From Streptomyces adelaidensis (GTDB lineage: Bacteria > Actinomycetota > Actinomycetes > Streptomycetales > Streptomycetaceae): DNA of 64,000 nt. The position numbers and the translations under genes were made by a program. The DNA is taken from positions 120,638 to 184,637 of the forward strand of contig NZ_JAEMUX010000008.1 in assembly GCF_016598475.1 (NCBI RefSeq), read 5' to 3'. The notes beneath the pieces were generated by a model. That model did not search any database. It had not been told where the DNA came from and saw only the letters and a list, made by a program, of their open reading frames with translations. Below are positions 17,276 through 25,557 of the stretch, one piece after another. Within the stretch, counting starts at the first letter, position 1; each line of letters begins with the position of its first letter.

Positions 17276-17303
17276 GGACGTCACCGTATCCGTAATGACA
17301 GAG

Positions 17304-17320
17304 TATTGATTCAATCAATA
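17304..17320. promoter_or_regulatory. Perfect 17-base palindromic operator between two citrate-synthase-family genes
   Basis: TATTGATTCAATCAATA (17304-17320) is an exact 8+1+8 palindrome, very AT-rich against its surroundings. TTGACA (17321-17326) abuts it and, with GACAGT at 17345, forms a possible promoter for the rightward gene. On the other strand TTGATT inside the palindrome and TACGGA 18 bases later form a possible promoter for the leftward gene. A protein bound here would cover both -35 regions. Confidence 0.7.
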
Positions 17321-17373
17321 TTGACAGATATCCAGTCAAGCATGGACAGTCGAATCAAGTTCAAGGAGGAGAC

Positions 17374-18540
17374 ATGTCCAGCAATCGGGCCGTGATCAAC
17401 CCCGTCGACGTGCCGCGAGGACTCGCGGGCGTTGTCGTCACCGACACCTCATTGGGTGACGTCAGGGGGCAGGAGGGCTTCTACCACTACCGTCAGTACT
17501 CGGCCGTCGACCTCGCCCAGACCCGTGACTTCGAGGACGTCTGGCACCTGATGGTCCACGGCGAACTGCCGGACGTGTCGCGGCGGGACGCGTTCGCCAC
17601 CCGGGTCCGGCCCCTGCGCCGACTGCCTGACGACGTACGGGCCGCGCTGCCCGTGATCGCGGGGGCGAGTGCCCACTCCGGCCCGCTGTCCGGTCTGCGC
17701 ACCGCCCTGTCGCTGTTCGGCGCCTCCCGTGGCTTCCGGCCGGTGTACGACCTCGACGCGGATCGGCGTCGCGCGGACGCCCTGGCCGCGTCGGCGGCCG
17801 TACCCACCCTGCTCACGGCGCTGTACCGGCTGGGGCGGGGGCTGGACCCCGTCGAACCGCGCGACGACCTGTCGTACGCCGCCAACTACCTCTACATGTT
17901 GACCGGTTCGGAACCCGAACCCCTCAAGGCGCGGGCGATCGAGCAATACTTGATCTCAACTATTGACCATGGATTCAATGCATCAACGTTCACTGCACGG
18001 GTGATCACGTCGACGGGCGCGGATGTGGCGGCCTGCCTCGTGGGTGCCGTGGGTGCGCTCTCCGGCCCCCTCCACGGAGGCGCCCCGAGCCGCGCCCTGG
18101 ACACCCTCGACGCCATCGGCACCCCGGACCGCATCGATGCCTGGATCCGTGAACGCGTCCTCGCCGGTGACCGCATCATGGGTTTCGGCCATCCCGTCTA
18201 CCGCACCGAGGACCCCCGCTCCCGCATGTTCCGCGGCATCGCGAAGCGGTTCGGTGGACCCCGTGTCGCCTTCGCGGTGGAGGTGGAACGGCAGGTCGAG
18301 TCGATCCTCGCCGAACTGAAGCCCGGCCGCGAGCTCCACATCAATGTCGAGTTCTACGCGGGAGTCGTCATGGAACTCTGCGGTCTGCCCCGCGAGATGT
18401 TCACCCCGACCTTCGCGGCGGCCCGTACCGTCGGCTGGAGCGCCAACATCCTCGAACAGGCGGAGGACTCGAAGATCATTCGGCCGGCCGCGCGCTATGT
18501 GGGGCCGGGGGCGCCGGTGGCGGTGCCCGTGAGGGCCTGA
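17374..18540 (+). CDS. Citrate synthase (type II-like, second isoenzyme)
   Basis: A 388-residue citrate synthase, condensing oxaloacetate with acetyl-CoA (or possibly acting as a 2-methylcitrate synthase). The N-terminus has GLAGVVVTDTSLGDVRGQEGFYHYRQY. Catalytic regions are GALSGPLHGGAPSRAL (first His, about 228-243), IMGFGHPVYRTEDPRS (second His, about 268-283) and NVEFYAGVVMELCG (in place of the usual NVDFYSG, about 324-337), with RPAARYVGP at the end. ATG 17374 follows AAGGAGGAGAC, an excellent ribosome site. It is divergent from the helix-turn-helix citrate-synthase-like gene and probably controlled from the palindrome at 17304. Streptomyces carry several citrate synthases; this is the one in the hrdB-sepH interval. 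Confidence 0.9.
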   Translation: MSSNRAVINPVDVPRGLAGVVVTDTSLGDVRGQEGFYHYRQYSAVDLAQTRDFEDVWHLMVHGELPDVSRRDAFATRVRPLRRLPDDVRAALPVIAGASAHSGPLSGLRTALSLFGASRGFRPVYDLDADRRRADALAASAAVPTLLTALYRLGRGLDPVEPRDDLSYAANYLYMLTGSEPEPLKARAIEQYLISTIDHGFNASTFTARVITSTGADVAACLVGAVGALSGPLHGGAPSRALDTLDAIGTPDRIDAWIRERVLAGDRIMGFGHPVYRTEDPRSRMFRGIAKRFGGPRVAFAVEVERQVESILAELKPGRELHINVEFYAGVVMELCGLPREMFTPTFAAARTVGWSANILEQAEDSKIIRPAARYVGPGAPVAVPVRA

Positions 18541-18665
18541 CCGACTCCGCGGCGGGCGGTGTGAACGGCGCGCTTGCTGCGGCGGATCGAGCCGTGCGCT
18601 CATGGCCACCGGACGGGGAGCGCCAGGGGCCCGCACTGTAGTGCAGGCGAGCCCCCATGTGAGGA

Positions 18666-18893
18666 TCAGGCGTCGGGGATGTCCGACTTTGCCCGGATCA
18701 GAGTCTCGCGGCTGATGACCACGATCCTCTCGTAGTCTGCGCGCGAGGCGTCAGCGGGAAGCTCGGGGTCGAGTTTCTCTGTCTGATCAGTCCCGATTAC
18801 TGCGAAGTTGCCATCCTGCAGTTCGAAGATGTCTGGGCACGTCTGCCCCGCGGCACTGCCCCTCTCGCGGGGGGACGCACCGATGCGGCGCAC
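18666..18893 (-). CDS. Small accessory protein of Streptomyces, function unknown
   Basis: About 75 residues. The conserved body is GQTCPDIFELQDGNFAVIG followed by TDQTEKLDPELPADASRADYERIVVISRETLIRAKSDIPDA (given in pieces). Similar short proteins occur in multiple copies in Streptomyces, often beside XRE-family regulators or DUF397/DUF6879-type genes. GTG 18893 is preferred because homologues start near VRRIGASP; no strong ribosome site is visible. An upstream in-frame extension exists but looks non-coding and contains the tandem repeat at 19045. No regulator gene is adjacent here, so it may be a leftover of a larger accessory cassette. Confidence 0.6.
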   Translation of the reverse strand: MRRIGASPRERGSAAGQTCPDIFELQDGNFAVIGTDQTEKLDPELPADASRADYERIVVISRETLIRAKSDIPDA

Positions 18894-19044
18894 GATTTTC
18901 AACGGGTTCGATCCTTGGGAGTAGTGATACGAGCGGGGCCAACCTATCCATCTGGAGTCGTTTGATACGCACGCATAGGAGACGTGCTGGAGTGAAGGCG
19001 GAGGCAGGGGTCGCGCTGTGTGGGCGCGAGCGCCGTGGGGGCGC

Positions 19045-19100
19045 GAGGGCCACGGAGCGAGGGCCATGGAGTGAGGGCCATGGAGTGAGGGTCATGGGGC
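19045..19100. repeat. 14-base tandem repeat, four copies
   Basis: GAGGGCCATGGAGT and close variants occur four times head to tail (19045-19058, 19059-19072, 19073-19086, 19087-19100). The middle two are identical; the outer ones differ at two or three positions. It lies between two leftward accessory genes. Confidence 0.85.
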
Positions 19101-19125
19101 GTAGGCCGTGGGGGCGAGGGCGGCG

Positions 19126-19674
19126 TCACTCGGCGGGCGGTTCGCCCACGACCCACCACTCGTCCGTGCTCGCTTCCTCCAGGTCGTGGATCAGGGCGTC
19201 AACCATCTTGCCGATCTCCGACTCCTCCGAGCCCTCCTTCAGGCTTGACCGGTGATGACGCGTGGCTGCCCAGTAGTCACGCATCAGGGCGCTCTGAAAG
19301 ATGCCGCGAAGGTGGCCGTACAGCTCCGCCCGGCTGAAGACGCCCACCCGATAGCCCTGCAGGACGTGTGTGTAGAGGAGGTTGGCGAAGAGGTACTGCC
19401 GTTGCCTCTCCTCGGACAGCTCCTCCTCGTAGGCGTTCAGAACCGGCAACAGTGTCGGGTCCGAGGCCGCCCTCATGACCAGGTCGAAGTTGTGCTGCTG
19501 ATAGGCGGTCAGCGACGTGCGCTGCTCCGTCTCGCGTTCCAGCCGTTCCAGGCGCCGCAGTACGGTGCTGATGCGTCGCTCCACGACGAACGCGCCAAGC
19601 GCTCCCACCGCGAAGGCGAAACCCGCTGCCGCGGCAGGGCCGAGTCCCCGTGCCCCAAAATTCTGTGTGGCCAT
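19126..19674 (-). CDS. DUF6082-type membrane-anchored protein
   Basis: A 182-residue protein with ATG at 19674 (MATQNFGARGLGP). A single hydrophobic segment (about 11-33) anchors it, followed by a coiled-coil-like stretch VLRRLERLERETEQ and a helical domain with NFDLVMRAASDPTLLPVLNAYE, LLYTHVLQGYRVG and LRGIFQSALMRDYWAATRHHR. This layout matches the DUF6082 proteins common in Streptomyces, whose role is unknown. It lies between the small accessory gene and the CobW-type GTPase gene, from which it is divergent. Confidence 0.75.
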   Translation of the reverse strand: MATQNFGARGLGPAAAAGFAFAVGALGAFVVERRISTVLRRLERLERETEQRTSLTAYQQHNFDLVMRAASDPTLLPVLNAYEEELSEERQRQYLFANLLYTHVLQGYRVGVFSRAELYGHLRGIFQSALMRDYWAATRHHRSSLKEGSEESEIGKMVDALIHDLEEASTDEWWVVGEPPAE

Positions 19675-20054
19675 GTCAACCCCCGGTTCAGGCGTCCAAC
19701 CGCCGGTCGTCGGGTGTGGGTCGACAGGATGGGGACCGGCGAGCGGTGGGCGGCGCTTGCCGCCTTCCAGTGTCACCCAGAGGCGTTGGCCGGCCGGGGA
19801 GGCGGAGAGGAGGCGCACGGAGGGATGTGCGGGTCGCGCGAACCGGCGCCATGCCCAACGTGTGCCCCGCGGGCGCCGCTAACAATCGTTCACTCGACGT
19901 GGTGTTCGCCCCCACTCGTATCCTGGGGCGGCATTCAAAGGCCGTACGAGAGCCGCGGTGTTCCGGTGAGAGCCGGTCCATGAGCCGCCCTCGTGCGGCG
20001 GCCGGCCGCGAGCCGGCGCACGCAACGGTGTGACGGTGTGAGAGAGGGCGCGCG
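19675..20054. other. Non-coding gap upstream of the CobW-type gene
   Basis: Apart from 380 bases of high-GC sequence, only a candidate -10 (TATCCT, 19919-19924) and a short AT-richer stretch TAACAATCGTTCACT (19880-19894) stand out. The latter was examined as a possible Zur site but is not palindromic enough. Confidence 0.4.
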
Positions 20055-21281
20055 TTGAGCCAGTCGTCGAGTCCGAGCCCGAGCCTTGGTCCGAGCCCGA
20101 GCCCGAGCCCTGGACCGGGTCCTAGCCCTGGTTCGGGGCTGAGTCCGCAGGGTTTGCCGGGGGCACCGGTTCCGCAGCAGATCCCGGTCGTCGTCCTCGC
20201 CGGATTCCTCGGTTCCGGCAAGACCACGCTGCTCAACCACCTGCTCCACCGCAGTGGCGGTAGCCGTATCGGTGCGGTCGTCAACGACTTCGGGGCGATC
20301 GAGATCGACGCGATGGCGGTGGCGGGGGCGCTCGGCGATTCCACCGTCTCGCTGGGCAACGGGTGTCTGTGCTGTGCCGTCGACGCCGGCGAGCTGGATC
20401 TCTATCTGGAGCGGCTCGCCGAGCCGTCTGCCGGGATCGACGTCATCGTCATCGAGGCCAGCGGGCTCGCCGAGCCGCAGGAACTCGTGCGGATGGTGCT
20501 CGCCAGCGAGAATCCCCGGGTGATGTACGGAGGGCTCGTCGAAGTCGTCGACGCGGCCGAGTTCCTTGAGACCAGGCAGCGGCATCCCGAGCTCGACCGG
20601 CATCTCGCCATCGCCGACCTCGTCGTCGTCAACAAGCTCGACCGGGCCGAGGACGGGGATCGGGTCCTGGCGCTCGTCCGCTCACTCAGTGATCGCGCGG
20701 CCGTCGTGCCCGCCACCTACGGGCGTATCGACCCCGAGTTCCTCTTCGACTGCCGGCCCTCCGAGGAACGCATCGGCCAGCTCTCCTTCGACGACCTCCA
20801 CCGACACGACGAGGCCGAGGAGAACGGGGGCGCGGGCGAAGGCGGCGATCACGCCGGGCATCCGCACACCGGCTACGACAGCCTCGCCTTCGTCTCCGAC
20901 CTGCCGATCAACCCACGGCGGCTCATGGAGTTCCTCGACAGCAGATCCGAAGGGCTCTACCGGATCAAGGGGTACGTCGACTTCGGTCCGTACGACGTCC
21001 GCAACCGCTACGCCGTGCACGCCGTCGGGCGGTTCCTGCGGTTCTGCCCCGAGCCCTGGAACGACGATGACGGACCCCGGCTCACCCAACTCGTGCTCAT
21101 CGGGGCGGGGATCGACGGCAAGGCCCTGACCAAGGAACTGGAGGCGTGCAAGGACGACGCCCCACAGGCCGACGAGCACAGCATGTGGGGCGTCCTCCGC
21201 TACGTACAGGAGCGGGAGGCTGAGGAACCCGACGCACCCGAGGAACCCGAGGAACCCCGGGTTCTTGACGACAGCCGCTGA
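20055..21281 (+). CDS. CobW/COG0523-family GTPase (metal chaperone)
   Basis: A 408-residue G3E-family GTPase. Walker A is GFLGSGKTT (about 50-58), the metal-binding CxCC motif is GCLCC (about 103-107), the switch is EASGLAEP and the base-recognition motif is NKLD (about 195). A His-rich stretch (HRHDEAEEN, then DHAGHPHTGYD, about 255-277) probably binds zinc or cobalt. The C-terminal CobW_C domain contains RIKGYVDFGP and RFCPEPWNDDD. The N-terminal 40 residues are an unusual Ser/Pro/Gly run (SPSPSLGPSPSPSPGPGP). TTG 20055 follows GAGAGAGGGCG; if that start is wrong, the Ser/Pro tail would be shorter. The protein likely inserts or delivers a metal to an unknown client and acts in the cytosol. 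Confidence 0.9.
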   Translation: MSQSSSPSPSLGPSPSPSPGPGPSPGSGLSPQGLPGAPVPQQIPVVVLAGFLGSGKTTLLNHLLHRSGGSRIGAVVNDFGAIEIDAMAVAGALGDSTVSLGNGCLCCAVDAGELDLYLERLAEPSAGIDVIVIEASGLAEPQELVRMVLASENPRVMYGGLVEVVDAAEFLETRQRHPELDRHLAIADLVVVNKLDRAEDGDRVLALVRSLSDRAAVVPATYGRIDPEFLFDCRPSEERIGQLSFDDLHRHDEAEENGGAGEGGDHAGHPHTGYDSLAFVSDLPINPRRLMEFLDSRSEGLYRIKGYVDFGPYDVRNRYAVHAVGRFLRFCPEPWNDDDGPRLTQLVLIGAGIDGKALTKELEACKDDAPQADEHSMWGVLRYVQEREAEEPDAPEEPEEPRVLDDSR

Positions 21282-21307
21282 CTACGGCCGTCGCCGACGG
21301 CCTCGGC

Positions 21308-23764
21308 TCACACCGGTCCCGCCACCGACCACACCGTCCTGCCCAGGGACTCGCCCGAGCCGTCGCGGCGCGGGTCGATCTCCGGGAGCTCGGCCGGGGT
21401 GCCGTTCTTCTGGGCGGCGCGGGCCGGGACGGGCCCCGCCCAGGCGACGGACAGACAGTCCTCGCCCTTGAGGAACCGCTGGCAGCGGACGCCGCCCGTG
21501 GCACGGCCCTTGCGGGGGTACTGGTCGAAGGGGGTCAGCTTGGCCGTGGTCTGGACCGAGTCGTCGAGCGTGCCGCGGGAGCCCGCCACCGTGAAGACGA
21601 CGGCGTCCACGGCCGGGTCGATCGCCGTGAAGGAGAGGACCTTCGCGCCCTCGGTGAGCTTGACGCCGGCCATGCCGCCCGCCGGACGGCCCTGCGGACG
21701 GACCACCGAGGCCTGGAAGCGCAAGAGCTGGGCGTCGTCCGTGATGAAGACGAGGTCCTCCTCGCCGGTACGCAGCTCGACGGCGCCGACGATCCGGTCA
21801 CCCTCCCTGAGCGTGATGACCTCCAGCTCCTCCTTGTTGGTCGGGTAATCGGGGACCACCCGCTTGACGACACCCTGCTCGGTGCCGATGGCCAGCCCGG
21901 GCGACGACTCGTCGAGCGTCGTCAGACAGATGAGGGTCTCGCCGTCCTGGAGGGAGAGGAACTCCGTGATCGGGGCGCCGCCCGCGAGGTTGGGTGCCGC
22001 CGCCGTCTCCGGCAGCTGGGGCAGGTCGACCACGTTCAGGCGCAGCAGGCGGCCGGTGGAGGTCACCGCGCCCACCTCGCCCCGGGCCGTCGCCGGGACG
22101 GCGGAGACGATGACGTCGTGCTTGGCGCGCTTGCCGTCCTCGTCCACCGCGAACGGCTCGCCGTTGGCCGTACGGGCCAGCAGACCCGTCGACGACAACA
22201 GCACCCGGCACGGGTCGTCCGCGACCTGGAGCGGGACTGTGGCCACCGAGGAGCCCGAGGACTCCAGCAGCACCGTACGGCGCTCGGTGCCGAACTTCTT
22301 CGCCACCGCGGCCAGTTCACCGGAGACCAGCTTGCGCAGCTCCGCGTCCGACTCCAGGATGCGGGTCAGCTCCGCGATCTCGGCGTTGAGCCGGTCCTGC
22401 TCGGACTCCAGCTCGATGCGGTCGAACCTGGTGAGACGGCGCAGCGGGGTGTCGAGGATGTACTGCGTCTGGATGTCCGACAGGGCGAAGCGCTCGATCA
22501 GGCGCTCCTTGGCCTGCGAGGAGTTGTCGCTGGAGCGGATCAGCCGGATGACCTCGTCGATGTCCACTAGCGCGGTGAGCAGACCCTCGACCAGGTGAAG
22601 GCGGTCGCTTTTCTTGGTGCGGCGGAACTCCGAGCGGCGGCGCACGACCTCGAAGCGGTGGTCGAGGTAGACCTCCAGGAGCTCCTTGAGGCCCAGGGTG
22701 AGGGGCTGGCCGTCGACCAGGGCCACGTTGTTGATGCCGAAGGACTCCTCCATCGGCGTCAGCTTGTAGAGCTGCTCCAGGACGGCCTCCGGCACGAAGC
22801 CGTTCTTGATCTCGATGACGAGACGCAGGCCGTGCTGGCGGTCGGTGAGGTCCTTGACGTCGGCGACGCCCTGGAGCTTCTTCGAGCCGACCAGGTCCTT
22901 GATCTTGGCGATCACCTTCTCCGGGCCGACGGTGAACGGCAGTTCGGTGACGACCAGGCCCTTGCGGCGGGCCGTCACCGTCTCCACCGCCACCGCGGCG
23001 CGGATCTTGAAGGTGCCGCGGCCCGTCTCGTAGGCGTCCCGGATGCCGGAGAGGCCGACGATCCGGCCGCCCGTGGGCAGGTCGGGGCCCGGGACGTGCC
23101 GCATCAGCGTGTCCAGGTCGGCGTTCGGATACCGGATGAGGTGGCGGGCGGCCGCGATGACCTCGCTCAGGTTGTGCGGCGGCATATTGGTCGCCATGCC
23201 GACGGCGATGCCCGACGAGCCGTTGACCAGCAGGTTCGGGAAGGCGGCGGGCAGCGCCACCGGCTCCTGCTCCTGGCCGTCGTAGTTCGGCGTGAAGTCG
23301 ACCGTGTTCTCGTCGATCGACTCCGTCATCAGGCTCGTCGCGTCGGCCATCCGGCACTCGGTGTACCGCATGGCGGCCGGCGGGTCGTCGTTGCCCAGCG
23401 AGCCGAAGTTGCCGTGGCCGTCGACCAGGGGGAGCCGCATGGAGAAGGGCTGGGCGAGTCGCACCAGGGCGTCGTAGATCGACGAGTCGCCGTGCGGGTG
23501 CAACTTACCCATGACCTCGCCGACGACGCGGGCGCACTTCACATAGCCGCGGTCGGGGCGCAGGCCCATCTCGTTCATCTGGTAGACGATCCGCCGGTGC
23601 ACCGGCTTCAGACCGTCGCGGGCGTCCGGCAGGGCTCGGGAGTAGATGACCGAGTACGCGTACTCCAGGAAGGAGCCCTGCATCTCGTCGACGACGTCGA
23701 TGTCGAGGATCTTCTCCTCGTACGTGTCGTCGGGCGGCGGGGTCTTCGTGCTGCGGCGGGCCAT
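21308..23764 (-). CDS. parC: DNA topoisomerase IV subunit A
   Basis: An 818-residue GyrA/ParC-family DNA breakage-reunion subunit, partner of ParE. The N-terminus [19 protein letters not shown] is followed by [15 protein letters not shown] (about 44-58), the quinolone-region stretch [15 protein letters not shown] (about 86-100) and the catalytic Tyr134 in AAMRYTE. The C-terminal domain shows repeated beta-pinwheel blades with degenerate GxxG turns (for example [16 protein letters not shown] and GRATGGVRC near the end). A GyrA box (QRRGGKG) is not seen, consistent with ParC. ATG 23764 follows AGAGGAG. It lies 11 kb from parE on the opposite strand; the intervening genes are metabolic. Confidence 0.95.
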   Translation of the reverse strand: MARRSTKTPPPDDTYEEKILDIDVVDEMQGSFLEYAYSVIYSRALPDARDGLKPVHRRIVYQMNEMGLRPDRGYVKCARVVGEVMGKLHPHGDSSIYDALVRLAQPFSMRLPLVDGHGNFGSLGNDDPPAAMRYTECRMADATSLMTESIDENTVDFTPNYDGQEQEPVALPAAFPNLLVNGSSGIAVGMATNMPPHNLSEVIAAARHLIRYPNADLDTLMRHVPGPDLPTGGRIVGLSGIRDAYETGRGTFKIRAAVAVETVTARRKGLVVTELPFTVGPEKVIAKIKDLVGSKKLQGVADVKDLTDRQHGLRLVIEIKNGFVPEAVLEQLYKLTPMEESFGINNVALVDGQPLTLGLKELLEVYLDHRFEVVRRRSEFRRTKKSDRLHLVEGLLTALVDIDEVIRLIRSSDNSSQAKERLIERFALSDIQTQYILDTPLRRLTRFDRIELESEQDRLNAEIAELTRILESDAELRKLVSGELAAVAKKFGTERRTVLLESSGSSVATVPLQVADDPCRVLLSSTGLLARTANGEPFAVDEDGKRAKHDVIVSAVPATARGEVGAVTSTGRLLRLNVVDLPQLPETAAAPNLAGGAPITEFLSLQDGETLICLTTLDESSPGLAIGTEQGVVKRVVPDYPTNKEELEVITLREGDRIVGAVELRTGEEDLVFITDDAQLLRFQASVVRPQGRPAGGMAGVKLTEGAKVLSFTAIDPAVDAVVFTVAGSRGTLDDSVQTTAKLTPFDQYPRKGRATGGVRCQRFLKGEDCLSVAWAGPVPARAAQKNGTPAELPEIDPRRDGSGESLGRTVWSVAGPV

Positions 23765-24153
23765 CGCTGCCGGCTCCTCTTTTTCTGGTCGCTCACCTAC
23801 GGGGCACTCACGTCTCCGGCTCACTCCGACTGAGACGTGAACGGGGTCTGACGCGGACCATTGTGGACTGCCGCACTGACAACGCGGACCACAGCCCGGC
23901 GAACGCCGCTCCGGCCGAGGCCTCGCGATGTCCACCGGGCCACGTCAACGTCGTGCGCCGAACCGAACGAAGGCGCTCCGCGCGCGTAACCCCGGTCTCG
24001 CTCTCGGCGTACGACCCCCGGGAACTTCTCCAGGGGTCCGCGCGCTTGCATACAGTGGCAGGACCGGCAGGAAAACAGCGGTTTCCGCGACGATTCCACG
24101 ACGGATTCCAGGACGGATTCCGCGATTACAGCACAGCGATCGAAGGGACGTAC
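23765..24153. other. Non-coding gap between divergent parC and M16 peptidase genes
   Basis: No plausible gene is seen in 389 bases. TACAGT at 24051-24056 (in CTTGCATACAGTGGC) is a likely -10 for the peptidase genes. A 12-base near-repeat GACGGATTCC occurs twice, around 24100-24120. Confidence 0.45.
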
Positions 24154-25557
24154 ATGCCCATGGGTCACACGGCCACAGCCGAGGCAGGCTCCGAAGGCCT
24201 GACAGTGAAGGAGCACCGCCTGGACAACGGCCTGCGCGTGGTGCTCTCCGAGGACCACCTGACCCCGGTCGCGGCGGTGTGCCTCTGGTACGACGTCGGC
24301 TCCCGCCACGAGGTCGAGGGGCGCACGGGCCTCGCCCACCTCTTCGAGCACCTGATGTTCCAGGGCTCGGGCCAGGTGCAGGGCAACGGGCACTTCGAGC
24401 TGGTCCAGGGCGCGGGCGGTTCGCTGAACGGCACGACGAGCTGGGAGCGCACCAACTACTTCGAGACGATGCCCACCCACCAACTGGAGCTGGCGCTCTG
24501 GCTGGAGGCCGACCGCATGGGCAGCCTGCTCGTCGCGCTCGACCAGAAGAACCTGGACAACCAACGGGACGTCGTCAAGAACGAGCGCCGGCAGCGCTAC
24601 GACAACGTGCCGTACGGCACGTCCTTCGAGAAGATCTTCCGCCTGGCCTACCCGGAGGGGCATCCCTACCGCCACACGCCGATCGGCTCGATGGAGGACC
24701 TGGAGGCGGCCAGCCTGGAGGACGCCCGCGAGTTCTTCCGTACCTACTACGCGCCGAACAACGCCGTCCTGTCGGTCGTCGGGGACATCGACCCGGAGCA
24801 GACACTCGCGTGGGTCGAGAAGTACTTCGGGTCCATCCCGGCGTACGACGGCAAGCGCGAGCCGCGGGACGGCGGGCTGCCCGACGTCATCGGCGAGCAG
24901 CTGCGCGAGGTCGTCGAGGAGAACGTGCCCGCGCGCGCGTTGATGGCGGCCTACCGGCTCCCGGAGGACGGCACACGCGCGTGCGACGCGGCCGACCTGG
25001 CGCTCACCATCCTGGGCGGCGGCGAGTCCTCCCGCCTGTACAACCGGCTCGTACGCCGTGACCGTTCGGCCGTGACGGCCGGGTTCGGCCTGCTGCGGCT
25101 GGCCGGCGCGCCCTCCATGGCATGGCTGGACGTGAAGACCTCGGGCGATGTCGAGGTGCCCGTCATCGAGGCCGCCGTCGACGAGGAGCTCGCCCGGTTC
25201 GCCGCGGAGGGTCCCACGGCGGAGGAGATGGAACGCGCTCAGGCCCAGTTGGAGCGCGAGTGGCTGGACCGGCTCGGCACGGTCTCGGGCCGCGCCGACG
25301 AACTGTGCCGGTTCGCGGTCCTGTTCGGCGACCCGAAGCTCGCCCTGACCGCCGTCGACCGCGTCCTCGAGGTGACGGCCGACGAGGTCCAGGAGATCGC
25401 CAAGGCGCGCCTGAGGCCCGACAACCGCGCGGTGCTCGTCTACGAGCCCGTCGCCGGCGAAGAGGGCGCGGACGAGGAAGAGGAAGCCGCCGAGGCGACT
25501 GCCGCGGCGACGGAGGCCGCCGAAACCACCGACGAGAACGAGGAGTCGGCGAAGTGA
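24154..25557 (+). CDS. M16 family zinc metallopeptidase, active subunit
   Basis: A 467-residue M16B peptidase. The inverted zinc motif HLFEH (His62, Glu65, His66) is present. A distal glutamate sits in VVKNERRQRYDN about 80 residues later, and the fold continues with EFFRTYYAPNNAVLSVVGDI and GGGESSRLYNRLVR. The C-terminus is a Glu/Ala-rich acidic tail. ATG 24154 is chosen because AAGGGA lies at 24143-24148. There is no signal peptide, so it acts in the cytosol or is leaderless in secretion. It overlaps the next gene by four bases (GTGA), and the pair probably forms a heterodimer like mitochondrial processing peptidase. M16 pairs of this type are common in actinobacteria; the substrates are unknown. 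Confidence 0.92.
   Translation: MPMGHTATAEAGSEGLTVKEHRLDNGLRVVLSEDHLTPVAAVCLWYDVGSRHEVEGRTGLAHLFEHLMFQGSGQVQGNGHFELVQGAGGSLNGTTSWERTNYFETMPTHQLELALWLEADRMGSLLVALDQKNLDNQRDVVKNERRQRYDNVPYGTSFEKIFRLAYPEGHPYRHTPIGSMEDLEAASLEDAREFFRTYYAPNNAVLSVVGDIDPEQTLAWVEKYFGSIPAYDGKREPRDGGLPDVIGEQLREVVEENVPARALMAAYRLPEDGTRACDAADLALTILGGGESSRLYNRLVRRDRSAVTAGFGLLRLAGAPSMAWLDVKTSGDVEVPVIEAAVDEELARFAAEGPTAEEMERAQAQLEREWLDRLGTVSGRADELCRFAVLFGDPKLALTAVDRVLEVTADEVQEIAKARLRPDNRAVLVYEPVAGEEGADEEEEAAEATAAATEAAETTDENEESAK

Noticed and set aside
19880..19894. TAACAATCGTTCACT as a Zur box for the CobW-type gene
   Set aside because: The two halves are not inverted repeats and several key positions of the Zur consensus are missing.
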